Source: Sphingopyxis sp. OPL5 (GTDB lineage Bacteria > Pseudomonadota > Alphaproteobacteria > Sphingomonadales > Sphingomonadaceae). From it: a stretch of 64,000 nt of DNA. Shown piece after piece: positions 8,837 to 17,998 of the stretch. A program made the position numbers and the translations under genes. The first letter of the stretch is position 1; the number at the start of each line of letters is the position of its first letter. The DNA is taken from contig NZ_CP060725.1 of NCBI RefSeq assembly GCF_003797775.2, forward strand, positions 1,978,001 to 2,042,000. The letters are read 5' to 3'. The notes under the pieces were generated by a model. The model ran no database searches, was not told the DNA's origin, and worked only from the letters and a program-made list of their open reading frames with translations.

Positions 8837-10559
8837 TTGCCGCGTCGGTCCAGTCGCCGAATACCGGCTTGCCTTCGAAAAGGGTAACCAGCACCTTCGT
8901 CTTCGAGATTTCATAGGCCGGCAGGTTGAAAATGTCCTTGTCAAGCACGACAAGGTCGGCGCTCTTACCGGTCTTGATCGACCCGGTGACGGCGTCGAAG
9001 CCATTGACATAAGCGACGTTGATCGTGTGGCTGGCGATGGCTTCCTTCAGGCTGACGCCTTCGTCGGGCAGAAGCGGTTTGGCGTTCGGGTCGCCCGCGG
9101 TGCGGCGGGTCATCGCGACCTCGATGCCTTCGAGCGGGTTGGCGCCGCCGACCGGCCAGTCGGCCCCATAAGCGAGCTTGCCGCCGGCGCGGACGATGCT
9201 GCCGGCGGGGTAGATATAGGTCGCGCGCTTCGGCCCGATCGCGGCGACCGTCAGCTCCATATAGTCGTACCAGGACGCCCAGGTCGGCTGGAACTGCGCG
9301 AAGGTCGACAGCTTGCCGAAGCGCGGCTGGTCGGCGGGATCGACGACATTCATATGGGTGATCATATGGTGCGTCGGCCTGGCGCCGTTCGCCTTGCGCG
9401 CCGCCTCGATCGCGTCGAGCGAGATATGCACCCCGCCGTCGCCGATCGCGTGGAGGAAGGCGTGCATGCCCTTGCCATCGACGGCGGTGACCGCCTGTTT
9501 CAGGAGGTCGGGCGCGATCTGCGGCGTGCCGCGTTCGTCGCCGCTATTCTCATAGGGCGCGAGCATGAAGGCGGTCTTTTGCGGGATCACGCCGTCGACG
9601 TAGAATTTGACCGTATGCGTTGAAATGCCGAGGCGGTTCGCGCGCTCGGCGGCGCGCAGCAGGCCGGGCAATTGTTCCATGCCCTGTTCATTCTTCCACT
9701 TGAGCGACACCGCGACATGGCTGGTCAGTTTCCCCGCGTCGAGCACCGCCTTATAGGCGTCGACCATCGCGCTGCCGCCATCGGCATCATATTCGACCCC
9801 GGCGTCGTTCCAGCTGACGATGCCGAGGCTGTTGAAATGGTCGGCGACATACAGGATCGAATTCTGGATTTCGGCCGCCGACGGCGGCGGGATCATATGT
9901 TTGACCAGATCCATCGCCGCTTCCTGCAGGCTGCCGACGGGTTCGCCGGTGGCGGGGTCGCGGTCGATCGTCCCGTTTGCCGGATCCTTCGTATCGCGGG
10001 TGATCCCGGCGACCGCGAGCGCTTTCGAATTGAGCCAATAGGTATGGCCGCCCGTCGATTCGAAGATCAGCGGGCGTGTCGTCGACACCGCGTCGAGCAG
10101 GGCCTTGTTCGGAATGCCGCTCGGTGGAAACAGCGCGTCGCTCCAGCCGATGCCATAGATCGCCCCGTCGCCCGGCACCGCCGCGACGCATTTGGCGATC
10201 AGCGCCTGATAATCGGCGATCGTCTTGCCGTCCTGGAGCGGACAGCGCGAGCGGCTGAGCGCGCCGAACAGCGGATGGACATGCGCGTCGCCGAAGGCGG
10301 GCAGGACCAGCTTGCCGCCAAGGTCGACGGTGCGCGTCGCCGCGCCGCGCAGCTTGCCGACCGCGGCGATGCTGCCGACCGCAACGATCTTGCCGTCCCG
10401 GATCGCCACGGCCTCCGCCCAGGGCTGCTTGTCCTCGACCGTGTAGACCCGTGCATTGGTCAGGATCAGGTCGGCCGGCGCCTTGTCGCGGGCGGCGGCG
10501 GTGCCGGCGGACAGGGCCAGCGCGAGGGCGAGAGCGGCGGAGACGGCAGGTTTCGACAT
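8820..10559 (-). CDS. Secreted amidohydrolase, YtcJ-like (amidohydrolase 3)
   Basis: 579-residue metal-dependent hydrolase exported by a signal peptide ('SAALALALALSAGTAAA'). Metal-site motifs are present: 'DAHVHP' (HxH), 'HAIGDGGVHISLDAIEAA', 'HMITHMNVVDP' and 'GADWPVGG' with the catalytic Asp. YtcJ relatives deacylate or deformylate amides such as N-substituted formamides. The ATG at 10559 follows GGGAG at a good distance; the frame runs further upstream without ribosome-site support. Two TTACCC-type boxes 20 bp apart (10718-10693) face this gene. It is a paralogue of the amidohydrolase at 32302. Confidence 0.88.
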   Translation of the reverse strand: MSKPAVSAALALALALSAGTAAARDKAPADLILTNARVYTVEDKQPWAEAVAIRDGKIVAVGSIAAVGKLRGAATRTVDLGGKLVLPAFGDAHVHPLFGALSRSRCPLQDGKTIADYQALIAKCVAAVPGDGAIYGIGWSDALFPPSGIPNKALLDAVSTTRPLIFESTGGHTYWLNSKALAVAGITRDTKDPANGTIDRDPATGEPVGSLQEAAMDLVKHMIPPPSAAEIQNSILYVADHFNSLGIVSWNDAGVEYDADGGSAMVDAYKAVLDAGKLTSHVAVSLKWKNEQGMEQLPGLLRAAERANRLGISTHTVKFYVDGVIPQKTAFMLAPYENSGDERGTPQIAPDLLKQAVTAVDGKGMHAFLHAIGDGGVHISLDAIEAARKANGARPTHHMITHMNVVDPADQPRFGKLSTFAQFQPTWASWYDYMELTVAAIGPKRATYIYPAGSIVRAGGKLAYGADWPVGGANPLEGIEVAMTRRTAGDPNAKPLLPDEGVSLKEAIASHTINVAYVNGFDAVTGSIKTGKSADLVVLDKDIFNLPAYEISKTKVLVTLFEGKPVFGDWTDAASPAAR

Positions 10560-10692
10560 GTTCACTCCCGAGGACGCTGGATGGACCTTGTTGCAGGTCC
10601 GGCTTTCGATGGACATCAATTTGCGCGTGCGAAGCGGCGCGGCGCTTCGACGATATGACCAGCAAGCCGTCTGCGGATCGAATCCAAATCCG

Positions 10693-10718
10693 GGGTAGTC
10701 GCGGGCGAAGACGGGTAA
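10693..10718 (-). promoter_or_regulatory. TTACCC direct repeat facing the amidohydrolase
   Basis: On the minus strand TTACCC (10718-10713) and CTACCC (10698-10693) are exactly 20 bp apart, about 135-155 bp before the amidohydrolase start. The flank of the first is CTTACCCGT, identical to the boxes at 3828 and 3850. Confidence 0.5.
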
Positions 10719-10742
10719 GCCTTTGCCGCCCCGCGGCGCCCC

Positions 10743-10768
10743 TTCCCCAATATTGACCGGCCTTACCC
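10743..10768 (+). promoter_or_regulatory. TTACCC direct repeat facing the HTH/PepSY operon
   Basis: TTCCCC (10743-10748) and TTACCC (10763-10768, in CTTACCCGT) are exactly 20 bp apart, with the latter 70 bp before the HTH gene. Together with the opposite-facing pair at 10693-10718 this makes the 278-bp intergenic region a two-way control region. I see no gene in it. Confidence 0.5.
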
Positions 10769-10837
10769 GTCGCGTCGCTTTCGCGGTCCCGCCGCGCACC
10801 GGATAGTGGCCGCTCGGCACAGCGGGCGGAGGAAGCA

Positions 10838-11254
10838 ATGCTGCAAAACTGGCACGTCGGCCTGCGCGACCGCATCGACCGCAGGCGTCGCGAGGCGCTC
10901 CATTGCCAGATCGCGAGCGCGATCATCCACGACATCGAGGCCGGACGGCTGATGCCGGGCGCCTGGCTGCCGAGCAGCCGCTATTTGGCGGAGACCCTGG
11001 GCCTCAACCGGAAAACGGTGGTGTCGGCCTATGCATATCTGATTGCGCAGGGTTGGCTTGCGAGCCTCGGCACCAGCGGCACGGCGGTTGCAGCGGGGCT
11101 GCCCCGGATGTCGGCGGCGACGCCCCCGCCCGATTCGGGCGCCTGCGGGATCGGCTATCGCTTTCGCAAGCCTCGACGAGGCCGGGCAGCTTTCCGGCTT
11201 GCGTCCGCTGCGCCCGGCGCTTCTTTAGAGCCTCAAAAGAAAGACCAGGGATGA
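10838..11254 (+). CDS. GntR-type winged-helix protein lacking the MocR aminotransferase domain
   Basis: 138-residue protein whose first ~85 residues are a GntR/MocR winged helix ('LPSSRYLAETLGLNRKTVVS', 'AYAYLIAQGWLASLGTSGT'). The N-terminus parallels the full-length MocR regulator at 30251: 'MLQNWHVGLRDRID' here against 'MLRPWQVSLSERID' there. The roughly 400-residue aminotransferase-like effector domain is absent; a basic, Ala-rich tail of ~45 residues replaces it. The stop overlaps the PepSY start (ATGA), so the gene is still translated with its neighbour. It may be a free DNA-binding domain competing for MocR-like sites, or a decayed MocR gene. Confidence 0.75.
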   Translation: MLQNWHVGLRDRIDRRRREALHCQIASAIIHDIEAGRLMPGAWLPSSRYLAETLGLNRKTVVSAYAYLIAQGWLASLGTSGTAVAAGLPRMSAATPPPDSGACGIGYRFRKPRRGRAAFRLASAAPGASLEPQKKDQG

Positions 11255-12333
11255 CCGATATTTTGGCGGCCAGCGGAACGACACGCCGGACCCTAGTGAA
11301 ATTGCACCGCTGGCTGGGGCTTGCCGCCGCTGCGATCTGGCTTGTCCAGGCGGTGACGGGAATCCTGCTGACCTTTCACTTTGAGGCCGAGGACGCGATG
11401 CTGTCGATGCGGCACGTGCCCACCGATCCGGCGGCGATCGAGCGGCGGATCGAGACGCTGGCGGAGGCGGGCGGCAAGGCGAGGGTCGACTGGATCTGGA
11501 CGACCGCCGGGCTGTCCGATCGCTATATCATCCTGCACGCCGATTCGGCGGGCGTCAGCCGCAAGGCCTATATCGACGGCGCCGGAACGATGCTGCGCAA
11601 CGCCCCCGCCGATGAGTACAGCTTCCTCGGGCTGATGCGCGAGGTCCATCTGACGCTTGTCGCCGGGACCGCCGGTCACTGGATTCTCGCGGTCAGCGGG
11701 GTGCTGCTGCTGACCAACCTGATCTTCGGCCTGATCATCGCCTGGCCGAAACGCGGCCAATGGCGCCAGGCGCTGCGCCCGCGCGGGCGGCGGGGTTCGA
11801 CCGCCAGCTATTATAGCTGGCACAAGGCGCTGGGCCTGTGGGCCGGTATTCCCGCGCTGATCATCATAGCGTCCGGCACGCTGGTGATGTTCGAGGAACA
11901 GGTGCGCGACCTCGTCGGTGCCGAGGAGGTCAGCCTGCCCCCCAATCGCGCCACCGGCCAGGCGGTCGGTTTCGCCGCCGCGTCGCGCGCGGCGGTCGCG
12001 GCGATCCCGGGCAGCCGCTTCGTCGGCACCACCATGCCCTCGGCCGAGGACGCCAGCTATCATGCCTGGGTGCGGGCGCCGGGCGAGCTGTATCGCGGCG
12101 GCTATGGCGGCAGCCTGGTCATCGTCGATGCCAATGACGGCAGCATCCGCGGCGCCTGGCCGATCACCGAAGCGAGCGCGAGCCAGATCGTCGTCGCCTC
12201 CTTCTATCCGCTGCACACCGGAGAGGGCCTTGGTCTCACCGGCCGTATCCTGTCGCTGGCGACCGGGCTGTGGCTGGCCGTCACCATCGTCCTCGGCGTG
12301 CTGCTCTGGTGGCGCCGACGCGCGCGCGGCTGA
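11251..12333 (+). CDS. PepSY-domain inner-membrane protein
   Basis: 360-residue PepSY-associated membrane protein with four predicted membrane segments, beginning 'LVKLHRWLGLAAAAIWLVQA' and including 'YYSWHKALGLWAGIPALIII' near the middle and 'WLAVTIVLGVLLWWRRR' at the end. Conserved His residues in the membrane segments are typical of this family, several members of which are ferric-siderophore reductases encoded beside TonB receptors. It is coupled to the HTH gene by ATGA overlap and is a paralogue of the protein at 36469, which has the same order of segments. Role in reduction or energising of an imported metal complex is inferred. Confidence 0.82.
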   Translation: MTDILAASGTTRRTLVKLHRWLGLAAAAIWLVQAVTGILLTFHFEAEDAMLSMRHVPTDPAAIERRIETLAEAGGKARVDWIWTTAGLSDRYIILHADSAGVSRKAYIDGAGTMLRNAPADEYSFLGLMREVHLTLVAGTAGHWILAVSGVLLLTNLIFGLIIAWPKRGQWRQALRPRGRRGSTASYYSWHKALGLWAGIPALIIIASGTLVMFEEQVRDLVGAEEVSLPPNRATGQAVGFAAASRAAVAAIPGSRFVGTTMPSAEDASYHAWVRAPGELYRGGYGGSLVIVDANDGSIRGAWPITEASASQIVVASFYPLHTGEGLGLTGRILSLATGLWLAVTIVLGVLLWWRRRARG

Positions 12334-12336
12334 CCC

Positions 12337-12383
12337 ATTACCCTTCGAACCCCCCGCTTACCCAAAGACCCTGCTGACCACCC
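12337..12383 (+). promoter_or_regulatory. TTACCC direct repeats upstream of the secreted protein
   Basis: TTACCC occurs at 12338-12343 and 12358-12363, with degenerate CCACCC at 12378-12383. All three are exactly 20 bp apart and face the gene at 12468. They fill most of the 134-bp gap after the PepSY gene, implying a separate promoter. Confidence 0.55.
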
Positions 12384-12467
12384 CTTCCGAATGTGCTGAA
12401 TTCGCAAAGGGCGGATTCGGCGCATCGGGCGCCATCTGGGTCGTTTCCAACAGGGAGGTCTTTTGAC

Positions 12468-13094
12468 ATGCAGACATTCACGATGAAGCTGTGGACGGTG
12501 GCGGCGGGCGTCGCGGCTGCGACAACGATGGCGGTGCCGGCCACGGCGGCCGATCCGAACGCGCCGCAGGCACCGCAGCCGAGCGAGCTCGTCTATCCGA
12601 CCGGTTTCGACAAGGCGCTGTCGCTGATGCTCGCAGGCGAAGGCGGCGAGAACGGCATCGGCTCACACCGCGTCTGGCCGACCCTGTCGTTCCCGGCGCT
12701 GACGACCGAGCAGATCGGCAAGGCGCTCACCGGCAACACCCTCGCCATCGCCTATCATTATGCGCACCAATATGGCGCCGACGGCAAGGTGGGCGGTTAC
12801 AACATCCGCTACGATGCGGTCGATGTGAAGAAATGCCCCAAGAAGGAAGTTCCGGGCGACGGCCTGCTCCTCTACGAAGGCGTGTGCAGCGCGCAGGTCA
12901 ACGAGCCGGTCACCGGAACGTGGAAGGCCACCGACGACAAGCTGTGCGTCGACATCGCATGGGCCGGCAAGACCCAGATCACGGGCTGCTATACAATGTT
13001 CTTCGTGATGGATAGCGTCGCGATGGTGAAGCCCGACGGCACCGTTTCGGGCAAGGCGCATGCGCTGAAGAAAGGCGCCGCGCCCGACATGTAG
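12468..13094 (+). CDS. Secreted protein of unknown function
   Basis: 208 residues. A signal peptide ('LWTVAAGVAAATTMAVPATAA') predicts periplasmic or exported location. The mature part has four Cys ('VKKCPKKEV', 'YEGVCSAQV', 'KLCVDIAW', 'TQITGCYTMFF') that could make two disulfides, and no transmembrane segment. I do not recognise the family. The ATG at 12468 has GGGAGG 10 bp upstream. It lies 10 bp before the PiuC-like dioxygenase gene, and its promoter region carries TTACCC repeats, so a role in the same uptake programme is likely. Confidence 0.75.
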   Translation: MQTFTMKLWTVAAGVAAATTMAVPATAADPNAPQAPQPSELVYPTGFDKALSLMLAGEGGENGIGSHRVWPTLSFPALTTEQIGKALTGNTLAIAYHYAHQYGADGKVGGYNIRYDAVDVKKCPKKEVPGDGLLLYEGVCSAQVNEPVTGTWKATDDKLCVDIAWAGKTQITGCYTMFFVMDSVAMVKPDGTVSGKAHALKKGAAPDM

Positions 13095-13104
13095 GAACGG
13101 CATC

Positions 13105-13776
13105 TTGCTGATTTGCATCCCCGATATCCTGACTGGCGACCAGCTGAACAAGCTGGTCGCCATGATGGACAGGCAGCGCTTCATCGACGGACGCGAAACC
13201 GCCGGCTGGGCTGCGGCGGGGGTGAAGGAAAACAAGCAGGTCGCGGGCGATTCGAAGGACTATGCCGCAATGCAGGCGGCGGTCACCGAAGCGCTGGCGG
13301 CCAATCGTTTTTTCGCGATGGCGGCGATGCCGCGCACGATGCGGCCGGTGCTGTTCAGCCGCTATACCGAGGGCATGGGTTACGGCCCGCACGTCGACAA
13401 CGCCCTGATGGGCGAAGCGCCGCAGACGCGCATCGATCTCGCCTATACGCTCTTCCTCTCCGATCCCAACAGTTACGAGGGTGGCGAGCTGGAGATCGAC
13501 GAGCCCGCCGGTACGCGATCGTTCAAGCTGCCCGCCGGGGCCGCGATCCTCTATCCCGCCAATTCGGTACACCAGGTCGCCAAGGTCGTCTCAGGCCAGC
13601 GCGACGTCGCGGTCGGCTGGATCCAGAGCCTGGTGCGCGAGGCCGACAAGCGCCGCATATTGTTCGAGCTGGAAAATCTGCGCGCGACGATGTTCGCCGA
13701 GAGCGGCAAGAGCGCGGCGTTCGATACGCTGACGCGCAACACCAGCGACCTGTGGCGGATGTGGGCCGAAACCTGA
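13105..13776 (+). CDS. PKHD-type 2-oxoglutarate/Fe(II) hydroxylase (PiuC/YbiX-like)
   Basis: 223-residue non-heme iron dioxygenase. The HxD pair is 'YGPHVDNALM', the distal His is in 'PANSVHQVAKV', and the 2-oxoglutarate-binding Arg is in 'GQRDVAVGW'; 'EGGELEID' is also typical. Length matches PiuC/YbiX (about 225). PiuC genes commonly neighbour TonB-dependent siderophore receptors, as here (receptor ends at 15814). The start appears to be TTG at 13105, 10 bp after the preceding stop with GGA upstream. Physiological substrate unknown. Confidence 0.9.
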   Translation: MLICIPDILTGDQLNKLVAMMDRQRFIDGRETAGWAAAGVKENKQVAGDSKDYAAMQAAVTEALAANRFFAMAAMPRTMRPVLFSRYTEGMGYGPHVDNALMGEAPQTRIDLAYTLFLSDPNSYEGGELEIDEPAGTRSFKLPAGAAILYPANSVHQVAKVVSGQRDVAVGWIQSLVREADKRRILFELENLRATMFAESGKSAAFDTLTRNTSDLWRMWAET

Positions 13777-13779
13777 GTC

Positions 13780-15717
13780 CTAGAGCATGTCCATGATCTG
13801 CCCCGCCGCGCGATGCGCCTCGTGCATCGCGTGCGCCATCGCCATTTCGCCGAGCAGTTCGGAGTGCGCGAAGACGATCCGGCCGTGCGGCTTGCGAATC
13901 ACGTCCGAAGGCGGCGGCGCGCCGTCGCGGCCGAAGTAGAAACCCGGCTGCGGCGCGACATAGGCGTGGCCCCAGCGGTTGAGAATGATCCCCGCGATAT
14001 CGCGCTTCGCATCGAAACCCGCGGCGGCGAAGCCGGCGGTCAATTGCTCGCGCAGCTGGCGTTCGAAATCGGCATAGCTGGTCGCGAACAGCCGCGCGCG
14101 CGCCGCCGGCCCCTGTTGCGGACCGGGCAGATCGGGATGCAGGAAGGGGATGTAGAAGGTCAGCACCGTCGGGCTGTCGGGGGTGAAGGTTTGCGCCCCG
14201 CTCATATCGACATTGCGCCGGATCGATGTCTGCCAACCGAGCGCATCGAACCAGCGCGTGTTGGTGAAGCCGAGCTTGTCGAAAAAGCGCCAGTTGCGGA
14301 GCGCGACATTGGCGACCATCACCGGCCCATATTGGAATTCGCCATAGGCCTTGCGGTGATCGTCCGGCATGTCGGAAACGATATTGCGGTTCACCCAGCC
14401 GCCCGACGCCATGACGACCGCCCTGGCACGAACGCGGCGAACCTTGCCATCGCGCACATAGCTGACGATCGCATGATCGGCCTTGGCCGGATCGCCCGGA
14501 TGGCGCACGTCGATCGCGGTCGAGCCCGAGCGGATGCGGATCTTGTTGCCCGCGCGGTCGAGCTTCGCGGGGTCGATCGTGCCGCCGACCGGGGCCAGCG
14601 GCCCTTGTTCCTGCGTCCGGATCGCACCGGGAATCATCCGTTGCAGCATGATCCGCATGAAGGCGGTGTTGCCGCCCGGAAAGGAGACGAGGCCGATGTC
14701 GGACGAGGAAATCACCTTGTCCTTGATCGTCGTGCCGGGGAGCCGCAACCGGTGCGCCGCGAAGGCCGAAATGCCGCTGCCGCAGACGCCGTAATTGCTG
14801 ACCGCGATGCCGGGATCGATATAATTGCGGACCTCGGTGCCATAGCCGAGCTTGTCGAGCAGCTGGTAATAGGTGAGCGTATCGAGCCAGGCTTCCGGAT
14901 TCGCCACCCCTGACAGGACATCGCGGCGGTCGGCGACGAAATCGTCGAGCTGCTTCTGCGCCGATCCCGGCCAGGGCGTCTTTGCAAAGCCATCGGTCGT
15001 CGGATTGGCGACCCAGCCGGTGCCCGGGAAATGATAGCCGGTGGCGTAAGCCTTTTCCCACGCCGGGGCCATCGGACCGAAATGATAGTCGGTCAGTTCA
15101 TATTTCTCGGCGCCGCCGCCGAGCGGTTCGAGGTCATATTTCGTCGGCAGGCCGAACTCGCGATAATAGTCGGTGAAGATGTCATAAGTGCCTTCGCCAA
15201 AGCTGCCGCGCACATAATTGTCGTGCGGAACGATCGCGCCGTTCGATCCCTGCGGCGCGACCAGGCGGTGGCCATCGACGTCGAATTCATTCTGCTTCGC
15301 CTCGCCGCCGACCACCGGATGATTGTCGAGGAGCAGGCAGGTCGCGCCCTCGCCGGCGCGCTTTGAAAATTCATAGGCTGCGGTCATGCCGGAGAAGCCG
15401 CCGCCGACGATCACCAGATCGAAATCCTCGTCGATCGGCTTCGTCGCGGGATCGGGGTAAAGGCGATCGCGGATGCCGTGCGCGGCATCGACCACTGCCT
15501 GCGTATTGCCGTTCGACCAGGCATAGTCGCCGACCCCGCCATAGCCGGTCCAGGACGAACCCGAGGGCGCCCATGGGCCGTCGGCGGCGGCGCCCTGTCC
15601 GCCACCGCAACCCGCAACCAGCGCCGCGCCGCTCGCCACCATCGCGCCGTTGAAGAAATCGCGCCGCGTGATGCGGCTGCCCATGCCCAGCAATTCGTCC
15701 GACCTTTGTCCGCTCAT
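13780..15717 (-). CDS. Tat-exported FAD-dependent oxidoreductase
   Basis: 645-residue flavoprotein. The N-terminus has a twin-arginine signal ('SRITRRDFFNGAMVASGAAL') ending near 'VAGCGGG', so the folded flavoprotein is exported and may be a lipoprotein. The dinucleotide fold 'DLVIVGGGFSGMTAAYEFSK' and the later 'ARAVVMASGGWVNR' are clear. It resembles large periplasmic NAD(P)/FAD-dependent or amine-oxidase-like proteins, but the substrate is not evident. The ATG at 15717 has GAGGAGAGG upstream. It follows the TonB receptor on the same strand but a strong terminator lies between, so it is probably expressed separately or by read-through. Confidence 0.82.
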   Translation of the reverse strand: MSGQRSDELLGMGSRITRRDFFNGAMVASGAALVAGCGGGQGAAADGPWAPSGSSWTGYGGVGDYAWSNGNTQAVVDAAHGIRDRLYPDPATKPIDEDFDLVIVGGGFSGMTAAYEFSKRAGEGATCLLLDNHPVVGGEAKQNEFDVDGHRLVAPQGSNGAIVPHDNYVRGSFGEGTYDIFTDYYREFGLPTKYDLEPLGGGAEKYELTDYHFGPMAPAWEKAYATGYHFPGTGWVANPTTDGFAKTPWPGSAQKQLDDFVADRRDVLSGVANPEAWLDTLTYYQLLDKLGYGTEVRNYIDPGIAVSNYGVCGSGISAFAAHRLRLPGTTIKDKVISSSDIGLVSFPGGNTAFMRIMLQRMIPGAIRTQEQGPLAPVGGTIDPAKLDRAGNKIRIRSGSTAIDVRHPGDPAKADHAIVSYVRDGKVRRVRARAVVMASGGWVNRNIVSDMPDDHRKAYGEFQYGPVMVANVALRNWRFFDKLGFTNTRWFDALGWQTSIRRNVDMSGAQTFTPDSPTVLTFYIPFLHPDLPGPQQGPAARARLFATSYADFERQLREQLTAGFAAAGFDAKRDIAGIILNRWGHAYVAPQPGFYFGRDGAPPPSDVIRKPHGRIVFAHSELLGEMAMAHAMHEAHRAAGQIMDML

Positions 15718-15753
15718 CGTCTTGCCTCTCCTCGGCGTCACGTCCGCCCCAAG

Positions 15754-15785
15754 AAAAACGGCGGCCGGGGATGCCCCGGCCGCCG
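15754..15785 (-). terminator. Rho-independent terminator after the TonB receptor
   Basis: A perfect 12-bp stem, CGGCGGCCGGGG (15759-15770) with CCCCGGCCGCCG (15774-15785) and a 3-base loop, is followed on the minus strand by five T residues (15758-15754). Confidence 0.9.
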
Positions 15786-15813
15786 CCCCATGAAGACCTT
15801 GGCTATGCTCGGT

Positions 15814-17892
15814 TCAGAACCGGAAGCTCAGCGTCCCCTGCACCGTGCGCGGTTCGCCATTGGCGCACGACCCGAAGGCCGAGCAGCTCGGATAATAGAC
15901 GTCGTCGAACAGGTTGATCGCGTTGAACTGCAGCGTCCAAGCCTTGTAGTCGAAGGCGACCAGCGCATCGACCAGCGTGTAGCTGGGCGTTTCGACGACG
16001 AAGGCGCCACCGAAGGGGTCCGACGTCTGCTTGCCCTGATAGCGCACACCGCCACCAAGGCGCATGTCGATGTCGCCGGTGAGTTCGACCGTCTTGGTGC
16101 CGAAGATGCTGGCGAGATATTTCGGGGTATCGTCGCGTTGACGCCCCTCACCCGAAAGCCGGACCTTGCCATAGGAGAAGGCCGCGGTGAGCGAAAAGTC
16201 GTCGGCGACATTGTGGTTGGCCTGAAACTCAACGCCCTTCGACTTGACCGAGCCGGTCTGGATCTGATTCAGCGGATTGGCCGGATCGGTGCGGAGCGCA
16301 TTGTTTTCCTTCAGATCGTATAGCGACACGCGCAGCATCGTTGTGCGGAGCGGCTGCCACTTGATCCCGATTTCCTTCTGCTTACCCGACAGCGGCTGGT
16401 AGGTGCTACCGAACTGGTTGAGGCCCGAGATCGGCAGGAAGGATTCCGAATAGCTGATATAGGGCGCCAGCGTCGACGTGGCATTGATGGTCAAGCCGGC
16501 ACGCTTGGTCGTCTTTTTGGTGATTTCCACCGGCTGACCAACATCCACCTTCGAGTAACGGTCGCGCCGGATGCCGAGGACGAGCGACGCCACTTCACCG
16601 AAATCCACCTGGTCCTGCAGATAGAAGCCGGTCTGCTTCAGAATCTGGGTGTTGAAGAAGTTGAAGACCGGCGTGGGGGCGTTGCCATAAACCGGATTAT
16701 AGACGTCGATCGCGCCGGCGTTCTCGATGAACGCCTGTCCCGATACCTGCTTGAAGTATGAATAGTCGACGCCGGCGAGCAGCTGGTGAGAGACCGGACC
16801 GGTGTCGAACTTGAACGCCACGCCATTGTCGGTGTTGAACGTCCGATATTTGATGTTGATCGCGAACAGGTTGCGCGGAACCATCGTGGTGCCGGGAAGG
16901 AAGGGGTCCAATGGGCCACCCGGGCTGAGATAGGTGGCCAGATAATATTCGGCCTGCTTGGTGTTGGCCCAGGTATAGCGGCTCGAGCTGCGGAAGCTGA
17001 ACGCATCCGAAAATTCGTGGGTCGCGAGCAGCGAGACCGCGGTATATTCCTTGTCACCGCGGTTGATTCCCGGCTCGCCGAAGAAACTCGAGTTCCGGAT
17101 GCGCTGTCCCGGAAGCGCGAAAAGCGATCCGACGATCGGCATGACATTATAGTTCGGCGGGTTGTGATCTTCCTGATAGATGCCGATCGCGGTGATGTCG
17201 GTGCGGTCGCCCGGCCGCCAGGTCAGCGCGCCCTGCGCGACGATGCGGTCGTTGCGCGTGAAGTCCATGCGCGAGTCCGAATCGCGCACCACGCCGACGA
17301 AGCGCGCGGCGAGCGTATCGCTCAGCGGCCCGGTGACGTCGACGGTCGCTTCCTTGCGATCGAAGGTGCCATAGCTGACGCTGGCGCTGCCGCCGAAGTC
17401 GAACTGCGGACGCTTGCTCTGCATGTTGGTGAGGCCGCCCGAGCTGCCCGCGCCATAAAGCACCGAGGCCGGGCCGACGAGGACCTCGACGCGTTCGAGC
17501 GTCGCGATTTCGGGGCGCGGCATATAGACGAAGCCATAGTTGCGCTTCAGCCCGTCGACATAGAGCACCGATTCAAAGCCGCGGACGATGTTGAAATCGC
17601 CGCGCGAATCGTCGCCGCCGTTGTAGACGCCCGCCGTGTACTTCAGCGCTTCGCGAATATTCTGCGCACCGCGGTCCTGCATCTCTTCGACCGTCACGAC
17701 CTCGATCGCCTGCGGAATGCGCAATATGGGGGTGTCGGTCTTGGTCGCCGTGGACGCGGTCGCGGTCACCACGATATCGGATTCATCGGTCGGTTCGGAC
17801 TGGGCATAGGCCGGCTGCGCGCAGGCCAGCGCCAGCAATGACACCCCGAACGATCCCCGCATCACAGCCATACGATCTAGACAAACGCGCAT
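15814..17892 (-). CDS. TonB-dependent siderophore-type receptor
   Basis: 692-residue outer-membrane receptor. A signal peptide ends near 'PAYAQ', followed by the TonB-box-like 'SDIVVTATA'. The plug domain shows 'IPQAIEVVTVEEMQDRGAQN', 'NIVRGFE', 'VLVGPASVLYGAGSSGGLTN', and the beta-barrel ends in Phe ('QGTLSFRF'). The layout is that of FhuA/FpvA-like ferric-siderophore receptors. The ATG at 17892 is 6 bp after AAGGGGG. Two TTACCC-type boxes face it 110-130 bp upstream. The nearby PiuC and PepSY genes agree with metal-complex uptake, while the surrounding catabolic enzymes would also allow an organic ligand. Confidence 0.93.
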   Translation of the reverse strand: MRVCLDRMAVMRGSFGVSLLALACAQPAYAQSEPTDESDIVVTATASTATKTDTPILRIPQAIEVVTVEEMQDRGAQNIREALKYTAGVYNGGDDSRGDFNIVRGFESVLYVDGLKRNYGFVYMPRPEIATLERVEVLVGPASVLYGAGSSGGLTNMQSKRPQFDFGGSASVSYGTFDRKEATVDVTGPLSDTLAARFVGVVRDSDSRMDFTRNDRIVAQGALTWRPGDRTDITAIGIYQEDHNPPNYNVMPIVGSLFALPGQRIRNSSFFGEPGINRGDKEYTAVSLLATHEFSDAFSFRSSSRYTWANTKQAEYYLATYLSPGGPLDPFLPGTTMVPRNLFAINIKYRTFNTDNGVAFKFDTGPVSHQLLAGVDYSYFKQVSGQAFIENAGAIDVYNPVYGNAPTPVFNFFNTQILKQTGFYLQDQVDFGEVASLVLGIRRDRYSKVDVGQPVEITKKTTKRAGLTINATSTLAPYISYSESFLPISGLNQFGSTYQPLSGKQKEIGIKWQPLRTTMLRVSLYDLKENNALRTDPANPLNQIQTGSVKSKGVEFQANHNVADDFSLTAAFSYGKVRLSGEGRQRDDTPKYLASIFGTKTVELTGDIDMRLGGGVRYQGKQTSDPFGGAFVVETPSYTLVDALVAFDYKAWTLQFNAINLFDDVYYPSCSAFGSCANGEPRTVQGTLSFRF

Positions 17893-17998
17893 CTTACGCC
17901 CCCTTTTCTTTCTGTCGGTCTAAGCCAAAAATTCCCCGGTCGTCTTGAATTTGTCACGCCAGTGTAGATCGCCTGAAATTCTGTGGTTGTCCGGATTC

